A stretch of 64,000 nt of DNA from Rubellicoccus peritrichatus. Lineage in GTDB: Bacteria > Verrucomicrobiota > Verrucomicrobiia > Opitutales > Cerasicoccaceae. A model generated the notes under the pieces. That model was not told where the DNA came from. It ran no database searches and saw only the letters and a list, made by a program, of their open reading frames with translations. The stretch covers positions 4,025,001 through 4,089,000 of the forward strand of contig NZ_CP136920.1 of assembly GCF_033100135.1 (NCBI RefSeq), given 5' to 3'. The translations under genes and the position numbers were made by a program. Below, piece after piece: positions 42,361 through 50,657 of the stretch; the stretch's first letter is position 1; each line of letters opens with the position of its first letter.

Positions 42361-43061
42361 GCAAAGCTCTGCTGGTGTTCTGCGCCATCGCCTCCATTAC
42401 CGCATCAGCTCAGAGTGTGGATGAGCCTGTGCGCTTCCGCCTACTGTCACTCTTCGGCTCATTGAGTTTTTTGTACGAAACAGAGGATGGCCCTAAGCGT
42501 ATGTATACCAGCTCAAGTTCTTTTTCCAGCTGGTATGAAGCGCCCGATAATCGACGTCTGAATTTCTACCGCGAGGTGCCTGCCCCTGAGCCTGAATTGC
42601 CCCCCGTAAAGCATACACTGGCAGACCTGACCCTGCCCAGTGGTCCAGGACCCTTTTTGGTAGTGCTTATGAAGAAGTCGGATGGCGAGGGGCTCAACAG
42701 CATAATCCTTGATCACTCACTTGAAGCACATCCTCCCTCGCGTTACCGAGCATTCAATTTCTCCAAACGCCGCATGGCCGTGCGCTTAGCAGAACAGGAC
42801 ATACTACTGGAGCCAAGTGGTTCCGCCCTCGTTAACTACCCTGAAGGCCGTAAAACATGGCTGAAAATCGCCGTGGACCAGCCTGACACAGGCTGGATAA
42901 AAGTAGTCAGCAAGCCCCGTCCCGTCGATAACCAAACCCGGAGCACCATCGTCATATTAGACATCCCACCCAGTGTCCGTGACCTCGACCCCATCGGCGT
43001 CATCGTGCGCGAAGTCCGGGAACAGATCGTAGAAGGCGAACAAGGGTCGACCCTACAGTGA
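42336..43061 (+). CDS. Small exported protein of unknown function, coupled to the PilX-like gene
   Basis: This 241-residue protein has a signal peptide (about 1-26, MVKSRRSLGKALLVFCAIAS, ending ASAQ). The remainder is a soluble beta-rich protein with no family I recognise. Features include a Pro-rich segment (PAPEPELPPVKH, about 83-94) and a final helix near 220-236. Its ATG lies inside the end of the PilX-like gene, with 25 nt overlap in another frame. This strongly suggests translational coupling and joint function at the envelope. Similar small partners are plausible for other Verru_Chthon-A-like genes, but I cannot verify that here. Confidence 0.7.
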   Translation: MVKSRRSLGKALLVFCAIASITASAQSVDEPVRFRLLSLFGSLSFLYETEDGPKRMYTSSSSFSSWYEAPDNRRLNFYREVPAPEPELPPVKHTLADLTLPSGPGPFLVVLMKKSDGEGLNSIILDHSLEAHPPSRYRAFNFSKRRMAVRLAEQDILLEPSGSALVNYPEGRKTWLKIAVDQPDTGWIKVVSKPRPVDNQTRSTIVILDIPPSVRDLDPIGVIVREVREQIVEGEQGSTLQ

Positions 43062-43210
43062 AATAGCTGCATAAGTCAGCCATTCACCAACATAAGTCGA
43101 TTTCAAGCCGCTTAATGGTTGAGTTTTTAGATGATTTTAATTAATTTCACCAACTGTGTCATTTACCTACCCAATAGCATACCGTTTAGCCAATAGACCC
43201 TCTTTCCCCA

Positions 43211-44989
43211 ATGAGTGCTAGCTTGACCAAATTCCCAGATGATTTCGTTTGGGGCGCATCAACATCATCCTACCAGATTGAGGGTGCTTCGGATATAGAT
43301 GGCAAAGGGCCATCGATTTGGGATTTATTCTGTGAATCCAAAGGACAAATCTGGCGCGGCCAACATGGAAAGATCGCTTGCGATCACTACCACCGATTCA
43401 AAGAAGACGTGGCGCTAATGTCACAGATGGGGCTTAAGGCATACCGCTTTTCGCTATCTTGGCCACGCATTCTCCCCATGGGCACGGGCAAGGTAAACAT
43501 GGCCGGCATTCACTACTATAATACCTTAATCGATGAATTACTCGAGAACGACATAGAGCCGTGGGTGACTCTATTCCATTGGGACTTTCCCTATGAACTA
43601 CTCCAGCGCGGAGGCTGGCTCAATCGCAGTAGCCCAAAGTGGTTCGAGGAATACACAAGCGTAGTAGTTAAAAATTTCTCCGACCGAGTCAGCAAGTGGA
43701 TGACGATTAATGAGCCTCAGTGCTTCATTGGGCTTGGTCACCTAAATGGTAAACACGCACCAGGGCTTAGGCTCAGCCTGTGTGAGGGTCTAAGGGCAGG
43801 CCACCATGCACTTCTGGCTCATGGGCGCTCAGTGCAAGTGATTCGCGAGCATGCCAAGAGCAAAGCAACAGTTGGCTGGTCGCCGTCAGGCTCTGTTTAT
43901 CGCCCCATCAGCAAGGCCCTGAAGGACGTCAATGTAGCACGTGAAGCTACCTTCGCAATTTATCCAGATAATACATGGAACACGCGATGGTGGGCAGATC
44001 CGGTCATACTTGGACAGTATCCAGATGAAGGACTGAAGGTCTATGGTGATGCGGCCCCAAGGGGAACCAAAGCAGAAATGGCACTGATTCATCAGCCCAT
44101 AGACTTTTATGGCTGTAACATTTTTGAAGCGCCCTCTGTAAAAATGAGCCCAGAGGGACGACCAGTGGCAGTAGAGCTAACCGAAGGCGAAGCAATCTCA
44201 CTTTATGAATGGACTCTGAATCCGGATGCTCTGTATTGGGGGCCACGTTTCATATACGAACACTATAAACTGCCAATTGTTATTACAGAAAATGGCTGCT
44301 CCATGTTGGATCAAGTAAGCCTTGATGGTGCGATTCACGACAGTAATCGCAAAGACTTCATCGTTAGAAATCTACTATCACTCAATCGTGCAATGGATGA
44401 AGGCGTCGAAGTAAAGGGCTATTTTCATTGGTCACTACTTGATAACTTCGAATGGACAGAAGGCTTTAAGCATCGCTACGGCTTGGTCTTCGTCGACTTC
44501 CAAACACAGGCCCGCATCATGAAGGATTCTGCCTTTGCTTATCATGAAATAATCTCAAGCAACGGTGAATGCTTACGCAAATATACACACACACACGAAG
44601 AGCCCGTGCCATATGTCGTCAAGGAGGCACAGCGCTATATAGAAAATAACATCATTGAAACATTCAACGTGAAGACCATTGCTGCGCATTTGAACTGCCA
44701 TCCCGATTACCTTAGCCGCTGCTTTAAAAAACACACCGGCAGCAGCCTCAGCAGCCACATTCGAAGCATACGCCTAGAGCATGCACGCAATATGCTGCGC
44801 GATCCAAACATACTAATTGGCTACGTAGCGGACTCCTGCGGATTCTCAGATCGCATTCATTTTACCAAAGTCTTCCGCAAAACAATGGGTATGACTCCAG
44901 GGCAGTTCCAAAGGCAGTTTCGCACTCGCGATAGCTCTGCGGATAGCCCTGACAAAGAGTTCTCAAAAAACCCCAGATTATTGAATTAA
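43211..44989 (+). CDS. GH1 beta-glycosidase fused to a C-terminal AraC-family DNA-binding domain
   Basis: The 592-residue product has two parts in one unbroken frame. Residues 1-455 are a complete GH1 enzyme: TINEPQ with acid/base Glu 168, VITENG with nucleophile Glu 360, and FHWSLLDNFEWTEGFKHRYG. Residues about 470-575 are an AraC/XylS double helix-turn-helix: FNVKTIAAHLNCHPDYLSRC, then IGYVADSCGFSDRIHFTKVF, and the final signature TPGQFQRQ. The joint is a short His/Thr-rich linker (KYTHTHEE) coded by an (AC)6 tract. GH1 enzymes hydrolyse beta-glycosides; AraC domains bind promoter DNA. A fusion would be a cytoplasmic enzyme that senses its own substrate or product and regulates transcription directly, a trigger-enzyme design. 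This is inference. It ends sharing TTAA with the convergent AraC gene. No signal peptide. Confidence 0.9.
   Translation: MSASLTKFPDDFVWGASTSSYQIEGASDIDGKGPSIWDLFCESKGQIWRGQHGKIACDHYHRFKEDVALMSQMGLKAYRFSLSWPRILPMGTGKVNMAGIHYYNTLIDELLENDIEPWVTLFHWDFPYELLQRGGWLNRSSPKWFEEYTSVVVKNFSDRVSKWMTINEPQCFIGLGHLNGKHAPGLRLSLCEGLRAGHHALLAHGRSVQVIREHAKSKATVGWSPSGSVYRPISKALKDVNVAREATFAIYPDNTWNTRWWADPVILGQYPDEGLKVYGDAAPRGTKAEMALIHQPIDFYGCNIFEAPSVKMSPEGRPVAVELTEGEAISLYEWTLNPDALYWGPRFIYEHYKLPIVITENGCSMLDQVSLDGAIHDSNRKDFIVRNLLSLNRAMDEGVEVKGYFHWSLLDNFEWTEGFKHRYGLVFVDFQTQARIMKDSAFAYHEIISSNGECLRKYTHTHEEPVPYVVKEAQRYIENNIIETFNVKTIAAHLNCHPDYLSRCFKKHTGSSLSSHIRSIRLEHARNMLRDPNILIGYVADSCGFSDRIHFTKVFRKTMGMTPGQFQRQFRTRDSSADSPDKEFSKNPRLLN
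44585..44596 (+). repeat. (AC)6 dinucleotide tract at the GH1-AraC junction
   Basis: Six AC units lie exactly in the linker codons between the GH1 and AraC parts. Gain or loss of one unit would shift the frame after the enzyme domain, leaving the GH1 part intact and removing the DNA-binding part. Six units is short for a mutable tract, so slippage is possible rather than likely. Confidence 0.7.
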
Positions 44990-45846
44990 TTTGGTGCCTT
45001 ATACCACTCACTAGAGGATTCCTGACGTCGCTGCATCCTTAGCCACTGAGATGGCGTTTGATTCATTTTCCCACGAAACCACTTGGTAAAATGTGAACCG
45101 TCAGAGAAGCCCAGCTGCGCCGCAATTTCCTTAATAGAAAGCAAATCCGAACGGAGCAGCTGTTCGGCACTTTTCAGGCAAGAGGCCTCTTTCCATTGCT
45201 TGGGCGTCAAATCGGTTGACTGCTTGAAAATCCGATTGATTTGCGCACGCGACAGACCCACTACGCGACTGAGCTTACTATAATCCACTGGGCTGATGCC
45301 AATGTCTTCACCTAAAACAGAGATAATTTCGTAAATGCGTCTGTTCATTGGATATGCCGTATCTGCATAGCTCTCCTCTCGTGCCAAATGCCAATAGTGC
45401 AACCAATCTGCCAAGCGCGCAGATAGTTGTGCATGATCAGAGAGCATCATCGTGGCGTTCGCAAAATCCTGCTTACTTACTTGGCAAAGCGCTTCAGCGG
45501 CATCTAGAAGCTGCTCTTTCTGAGCTCCACTATAAATACAAGGCTCACGCAATGGCGGCAGAAAATGTAACCCCTGCCAATCCATTCGGAAACGAATCGA
45601 GACGATCTGCGCATCACAAGAAAATCGATGTGACTTCACTGTTAAAGGATCTTTAAAGACCCAATCACCCTTGCGAGCGCGTAGACGCTTGCCGGCACTG
45701 GTGACTTCCACTTCTCCCCGGCGCATATACCAGCTCACGTAGGAAACCCCAGTATATGCATTTTGATTCAAGAACTCCGGAATCACACGATCATCGTAAA
45801 TGACACCTAGCTCGTAAAATGGATGCGTGGAGTTCATTGCAATCAC
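44986..45846 (-). CDS. AraC-family transcriptional regulator with cupin-like sensor domain
   Basis: The 286-residue product has an N-terminal cupin-like arm (about 10-110; SYVSWYMRRGEVEVTSAGKR is a typical beta-barrel stretch). The C-terminal AraC double helix-turn-helix lies at about 185-278: YSKLSRVVGLSRAQINRIFK, then IKEIAAQLGFSDGSHFTKWF, then TPSQWLRM. The longest frame starts at GTG 45846; ATG at 45837 is an equally good choice and no ribosome site decides. Regulators of this build bind a sugar and activate adjacent catabolic genes. It is divergent from the FAD oxidoreductase-sulfatase pair across 83 nt, the most likely target, and convergent with the GH1-AraC fusion, sharing the bases TTAA at the stops. 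Confidence 0.85.
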   Translation of the reverse strand: MIAMNSTHPFYELGVIYDDRVIPEFLNQNAYTGVSYVSWYMRRGEVEVTSAGKRLRARKGDWVFKDPLTVKSHRFSCDAQIVSIRFRMDWQGLHFLPPLREPCIYSGAQKEQLLDAAEALCQVSKQDFANATMMLSDHAQLSARLADWLHYWHLAREESYADTAYPMNRRIYEIISVLGEDIGISPVDYSKLSRVVGLSRAQINRIFKQSTDLTPKQWKEASCLKSAEQLLRSDLLSIKEIAAQLGFSDGSHFTKWFRGKMNQTPSQWLRMQRRQESSSEWYKAPN

Positions 45847-45870
45847 AATGAGCTATTTATACCACTCATT
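45847..45870. promoter_or_regulatory. Inverted repeat in the divergent AraC / FAD oxidoreductase promoter region
   Basis: AATGAG (45847-45852) and CTCATT (45865-45870) form a 6-bp inverted repeat with a 12-nt spacer, right beside the AraC start. The whole divergent region is only 83 nt. It is a candidate operator, though short palindromes arise by chance and AraC proteins often use direct repeats. Confidence 0.35.
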
Positions 45871-45929
45871 GATCTGAATGTATAGGCATTTCCATTTGAA
45901 GAAAAGGTCACTCAAAATAGAATATTGGA

Positions 45930-48815
45930 ATGATTGTCCCGAAAGCCCCGATAGGTGAATTACCCATCGTCGCCGATGTCGATATCGTGATTATCGGCGC
46001 AACAGCGGCGGCGGTGTCCACAGCATTGTCCGCCCATCGGCATGATGCATCGGTCTATGTGATTTCATCACGGCCCTACTTCGGGGAAGACATTTGCGCG
46101 GCATACCGGTTTTGGCCGAAGAGTGCTCAAGGCAATGCGCTGTCTCACGCGATATTCTTGGAAGAAACTGCGCCACCGCCCACGCCCTTGCACGTGAAGC
46201 TAACTCTAGAGCAGCAACTCATAATGGCAGGCATCCCCTTCCTCTTTAACTGCTTTCCTGCCGGGCTTCTTCGTGACGATGAGGGGACGGCGCAGGGGGT
46301 CGCCATTGCAAATCGCACAGGCCTGCAAGCGATTCGTGCCCGTATGGTGGTCGATGCAACACTTGACGCTATGGTGCTGAAGCAAGCTGGCCATCAAGAA
46401 CTTCACTGCCTGAAGGGGTCACAGCAAATCAGCTATGTCACCCTCTGCGAAGGTGACGGCACAGATGCACAAGGCATCAATGACATCGAGCACCTGCCAG
46501 GCTATCAATGTGAAGAATATCAGCTGAGTGCTCGGCGCTATCAAGTCGACGTGGATTTCGGAGACGGTGGCCCTAAGGCACTCGCTGATGCATATAGTGC
46601 TCTAGTGGACCAATGCTGGGTGTATCAGGAATACCGCCATCAGATGCGCGTTTTGCCAACTCTAATGCAAACCGAAGTGGAGCCCACACTTGATGAGCTA
46701 ATAATCGAACCGGGCCTCATCGCCATAACCGAAGCGATACAGCTAAAACAGGGTGCGGAGTTTTGCTTTTGCAACCCCATCACCGCTATGAGGATTGCTG
46801 AGGCTATAAGCAGCCAACTAGTGGATAAGCTACCTGCTAAGTCGAATGCAGGACTTAGAGTTACTTGCGCCGAAAGCCAGAAAGTTGATTGTGGTGAGCT
46901 GCGCACATTGCATGCTGCCTTACGCCCTGAAGCGCAATTCAATTCTACCGCTACTCTTGATACAAGCAGTCTGCCATCGCTGGGCACTTTCGATGTGGTG
47001 GTCGCTGGTGGAGGCACTGGAGGTGCGCCTGCTGCTATCAGCGCTGCACGAGCTGGCGCCAGAACCCTCGTCGTCGAATTGACCTCTGGCCTAGGCGGCG
47101 TTGGCACCATGGGCCAAATTGCCAATTACTGGTGTGGCAATCGCGTAGGATTCACGGCGGAGATTGATCAAGGCGTCCGACAACTAGAACATAAGGACTA
47201 CTTTAAGGAAAATAGCGGTTCTTGGTCGGTCTCAGCAAAACAAGCATGGTATCACCAGACGGGGCGCAAAGAGGGCTGCAGCTACTGGTTCAACACGCTT
47301 TGCGCAGGAGTGCTAGTTAAGGATAATCGCGTAAGCGGCTTGCTGGTTGCAGGCCCTTACGGCTATGGAGTGGTAAAAACCCGGAGCATCGTCGATAGTA
47401 CAGGCTGCTCCGACATCCCAGCTGCTGCAGGCGCGCCCACTATGGTCATCGGTAAAGATCACATCGCCGTGCAGGGCACCGGCTTAGCTGGGATAAAGCC
47501 CGGCCGAGACTATCATAACTCTGACCATAGTTTCTCCGACGATACTGACATCGTAGACTCGACAGCTTTTCTCGCCAGTTCGAAGCTAAAATTCAAAGGG
47601 GACTTTGACTGCGGAGAGCTAGTGGACTCCAGAGAGCGTCGCCAAATCATCGGCGACTATTCCATCACTCCCGTCGATATCTTATTCAATAGACGCTTTC
47701 CCGATACTGTATGTGTTGCGACTTCCAATTTCGATTCGCATGGTTTTACCGTGGACCCGGTTTTCATGCTGGTTCCACCCAATAAAAAAGACGCACTTTG
47801 GGCGGACATACCGCTGCGCTGCCTACTCCCCAAGGGCTTGGACGGGGTGTTAGTTACTGGGCTAGGCCTCAGTGCCCATAGGGATGCTCTGCCCGTTATA
47901 CGTATGCAAGCCGACGTGCAGAATCAGGGTTATGCCGCAGGTTATATTGCCGCTCTTTCAGCCGACTCGGGTAAAGCGATCCGCGAGATGGATATTCGAG
48001 AAATTCAAGGTCACCTAGTCTCGATTGGTGGCTTGCCAGAGCGTGTAATGCGCGACGAAGATTCTTTCCCGGTCTCCGATGAAGCCATGGAGGGAGCAGT
48101 TGAAAACGGGTGGGATAGCCTCCCAGGTGTCGCCCTAATGCTCCACGAGAGCCAGCGCAGTCGCCCGCTAGTCAGACAGGCCTACAGCCTGATACAGGGT
48201 GCACACTCACGACAGAGCATCCGCTACGCGCAGATACTCGCGTTGCTTGGCGATCCTATTGGTAGTGCGGAAATCCAAGAAGAAATCACTTGTCGTGCTT
48301 GGGACGAAGGCTGGCGATTCCGCGGCATGCACCAGTTTGGTATGAGCCTTTCGGAGGTGGATACGTTATTGATTTGTTTGGGCACTATTGGAGATTCTGC
48401 TGCCTGGCGTTGTATACTGGAAAAAATTAACACGCTGCCAAAGGAGGCCGAGTTTTCCCATTTTCGGGCGATTTGCATGTGCTGTGAGGCTCTGTATGAA
48501 CACAGTCCAAATGACTCAATCGCTCCTGCAATCGCAAATCTTATTAACCGACCAGGCTATCTTGGTAATGCCCAATTGAATATGCACAAAGCGCAGGCCG
48601 ATCTGACTGATGACATCAACGAAAACGAAGTGCGCGACCGCGCGTTGCGTGAAATCCACCTGGCCCGAGCACTCTATCGATGTGGCGATTATGATAACTT
48701 GGGCCAAAAAGTATTGGAAGAATACTGCGGGGATATCCGTGGGCATTTTGCGCGCCATGCTAGAAGTATTCTTGCGCAGCAACTAGTCGCAAAAGAAGAA
48801 CTACAAGAAATATGA
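45930..48815 (+). CDS. FAD-dependent oxidoreductase with two flavin-binding-like modules
   Basis: The 961-residue product has no signal peptide. Residues about 15-300 look like an FAD-dependent oxidoreductase (FAD_oxidored) module, but its dinucleotide loop reads IIGATAAAVSTA instead of G-x-G-x-x-G. A second, complete module starts at about residue 350 with VVAGGGTGGAPAAISAARAG and continues to about 690, including GGVGTMGQ and GLGLSAHRDALPV-type motifs. The last 250 residues are helical, HEAT-like. Single-module relatives often sit beside sulfatases and glycosidases in Planctomycetota and Verrucomicrobiota, with unknown substrates. Here the stop overlaps the sulfatase start (ATGA), so the two are coupled. 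Regulation by the divergent AraC protein is likely. The first module may have lost FAD binding. Confidence 0.8.
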   Translation: MIVPKAPIGELPIVADVDIVIIGATAAAVSTALSAHRHDASVYVISSRPYFGEDICAAYRFWPKSAQGNALSHAIFLEETAPPPTPLHVKLTLEQQLIMAGIPFLFNCFPAGLLRDDEGTAQGVAIANRTGLQAIRARMVVDATLDAMVLKQAGHQELHCLKGSQQISYVTLCEGDGTDAQGINDIEHLPGYQCEEYQLSARRYQVDVDFGDGGPKALADAYSALVDQCWVYQEYRHQMRVLPTLMQTEVEPTLDELIIEPGLIAITEAIQLKQGAEFCFCNPITAMRIAEAISSQLVDKLPAKSNAGLRVTCAESQKVDCGELRTLHAALRPEAQFNSTATLDTSSLPSLGTFDVVVAGGGTGGAPAAISAARAGARTLVVELTSGLGGVGTMGQIANYWCGNRVGFTAEIDQGVRQLEHKDYFKENSGSWSVSAKQAWYHQTGRKEGCSYWFNTLCAGVLVKDNRVSGLLVAGPYGYGVVKTRSIVDSTGCSDIPAAAGAPTMVIGKDHIAVQGTGLAGIKPGRDYHNSDHSFSDDTDIVDSTAFLASSKLKFKGDFDCGELVDSRERRQIIGDYSITPVDILFNRRFPDTVCVATSNFDSHGFTVDPVFMLVPPNKKDALWADIPLRCLLPKGLDGVLVTGLGLSAHRDALPVIRMQADVQNQGYAAGYIAALSADSGKAIREMDIREIQGHLVSIGGLPERVMRDEDSFPVSDEAMEGAVENGWDSLPGVALMLHESQRSRPLVRQAYSLIQGAHSRQSIRYAQILALLGDPIGSAEIQEEITCRAWDEGWRFRGMHQFGMSLSEVDTLLICLGTIGDSAAWRCILEKINTLPKEAEFSHFRAICMCCEALYEHSPNDSIAPAIANLINRPGYLGNAQLNMHKAQADLTDDINENEVRDRALREIHLARALYRCGDYDNLGQKVLEEYCGDIRGHFARHARSILAQQLVAKEELQEI

Positions 48816-50200
48816 ACCACTATAATTCATACTCAAAGCTCAAGAGCTGCTTACCGCTGGTCACTATAATACTTGTGATGGCATCGTCTGCATTTTCACA
48901 GGATGAGGCTATCCTTCAGCGGCCCAATATTCTGATCATCTTTGCTGATGACCTAGGCTATGAAACGGTCGGAGCTTACGGAGCGCTCGATTTTTCTACA
49001 CCTAATCTGGACGCCATGGCTGAGGACGGTATGCGCTTTTTGCGCGCCTACACGAGTCCAGTATGCACGCCTAGTCGGGTAAGCCTTCACACTGGGCTCT
49101 ACACTGTGGATCACAAGCACACAGGAGTCTTACCCGTGCATACAGGAACACGTGAAATTGTCGACTTCACGCCCATGCCAACATTTGCACAATTGCTTCG
49201 CGAGAATGGCTACCAGACGAGCGTCACTGGCAAGTGGCAGCTAGCCACTCTCGCCTACCACCCGAAACACCCCTATACTGCAGGCTTTGACTCATGGTGC
49301 TTATGGCAAATATGGGATGGGGATAAAAACTTAAAGACAACGCGTTTTTGGAACCCTTGTTTAAACCGCGACGGTCTCATCCTGAATGGCACAATACTGG
49401 AGGAAGCAACTGAGTTGCCTAATGGCGTTGTCCTCGAAGCAGGCACCACGATTACAGATGCAAGATCAGAATTCGGACCGGATGTGCTTAATGGTTACGT
49501 CCAAGAACGAATGGCAAAAGCAAGTGCAGAAAAGCAGCCCTTTCTAATTCTGCATAATATGATGCTCCCTCACCGTCCTATAATTGAGACCCCTGCAGGT
49601 GGTGAAGCTTCACTTGCTGGAATGGTTAGCTACATGGATATGCTGGTCGGCAGTCTGCTAAAAGAAATCGAGCAACTGGGAATACGGGAAAACACCTATG
49701 TGTTTTTTATTGGCGATAACGGAACAGAATCTGGTAATCCACGCCAAACAATAGCAGGCGCCGTAATGGGTGGAAAGCGCAACCTCAATGACGCTGGAAC
49801 ACATGTACCATTTATAGTTTGGGGGCCCGAGGCGATACCCGAAGGCACAGTGAACAACACTCTCGTAGATATTACTGATATTTTTCCGACAGTATGTGCG
49901 CTTGCGGATGTGCCAGTTCCGGAAACCCTTTTCATACGTGGGCATAGTATAGCGCCGCAGATATTGGGCGATGCGGTAGAGTCACCGCGAACATTGGTGC
50001 ATATGGGAATTTCGGGCGGAGGACATGCGCTTTACGATGGTCACTGGCGTTATGTCAAAAAGGGCAAATCCGAAGTTATCATAGACAGTAGTGCTTTACC
50101 TATTGAACGCGTCAGCATACCAGAAACCGAAGAAGCAACACTAGCAAAGAAGCGCTTGAGATATGAGCTGGAAACCATCATCGCTACAAGTCCACGGTAA
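48812..50200 (+). CDS. Secreted S1-type (arylsulfatase-family) sulfatase
   Basis: This 462-residue enzyme has a signal peptide (about 1-29, ending SAFSQ). NILIIFADDLGY supplies the metal-binding Asp pair (46-47). SPVCTPSR contains the Cys-x-Pro-Ser-Arg signature, with Cys 85 the residue that an FGE-type enzyme turns into formylglycine. TGKWQL carries the active-site Lys, and FFIGDNGTESG the later metal ligands. The family removes sulfate esters from sulfated glycans outside the cytoplasm. No maturation enzyme gene is in the window. At 462 residues it is a compact family member. Its start overlaps the oxidoreductase stop by 4 nt. With five GH16-type genes nearby, the target is probably a sulfated marine polysaccharide, but the sulfatase subfamily cannot be fixed by eye. 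Confidence 0.9.
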   Translation: MNHYNSYSKLKSCLPLVTIILVMASSAFSQDEAILQRPNILIIFADDLGYETVGAYGALDFSTPNLDAMAEDGMRFLRAYTSPVCTPSRVSLHTGLYTVDHKHTGVLPVHTGTREIVDFTPMPTFAQLLRENGYQTSVTGKWQLATLAYHPKHPYTAGFDSWCLWQIWDGDKNLKTTRFWNPCLNRDGLILNGTILEEATELPNGVVLEAGTTITDARSEFGPDVLNGYVQERMAKASAEKQPFLILHNMMLPHRPIIETPAGGEASLAGMVSYMDMLVGSLLKEIEQLGIRENTYVFFIGDNGTESGNPRQTIAGAVMGGKRNLNDAGTHVPFIVWGPEAIPEGTVNNTLVDITDIFPTVCALADVPVPETLFIRGHSIAPQILGDAVESPRTLVHMGISGGGHALYDGHWRYVKKGKSEVIIDSSALPIERVSIPETEEATLAKKRLRYELETIIATSPR

Positions 50201-50276
50201 ACATATTCACCCTAAGGAAGTTGATTTCAGATGGACGAATACCACCAAGGGTTAAGCTCAGCGGTATGGCATTAAC

Positions 50277-50590
50277 TAGGGCCAACGGACATTCAGAATG
50301 AGATATGAAATGTTTAAAGCAGACTTAAGGTCTGCTCTCATCATAGCCTGGGGCAACGCCCCAGGGAAAGGGTTGATTAATATCATGCAGGCTGAAAGCC
50401 TGCCTCAAATCGGCTCCTACAGCGGTAAACCGTAGGTCATGATTTGTCGAAAACCGTGTTGAAGCACACCTTCAGTGTGCAAAATGAATGGACTCGATTT
50501 CCTGAGGCGATGCCTCAGGCTACGATGAAACAGGCCTTTAGCCTGTTTATTGCTTGGACAGTAATGAAATCTGAATGTCCGTTGGCCCTA
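50277..50590. repeat. Palindrome-rich element: seven stem-loops inside a perfect 20-bp inverted repeat
   Basis: The ends 50277-50296 and 50571-50590 are exact reverse complements (20 of 20; TAGGGCCAACGG at the left). Between them lie seven hairpins: 50319-50335, 50347-50365 (8-bp stem, loop AAC), 50387-50403, 50417-50435 (imperfect), 50464-50480, 50501-50519 (8-bp stem, loop GAT) and 50528-50548. Stems are 6-8 bp and loops 3-5 nt. The element fills the gap between two convergent genes. It resembles REP/BIME-like or small non-autonomous elements. No coding frame in it is credible. Confidence 0.85.
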
Positions 50591-50603
50591 AGAACTCAGA
50601 CAA

Positions 50604-50637
50604 TAAAAAAACCCGCTACTAATACAAGCAACGGGTT
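50604..50637 (-). terminator. Rho-independent terminator of the PEP-CTERM gene
   Basis: On the minus strand AACCCG and CGGGTT form a 6-bp stem around a 16-nt loop, followed at once by a run of seven T. It lies about 20 nt after the stop of the PEP-CTERM gene at 50658. Confidence 0.75.
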
Positions 50638-50657
50638 AAAATGGATAGCGGGAGAAC

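Noticed and set aside
50277-50590. CRISPR array
   Set aside because: The hairpin stems differ from one another and there are no equal spacers or identical direct repeats.
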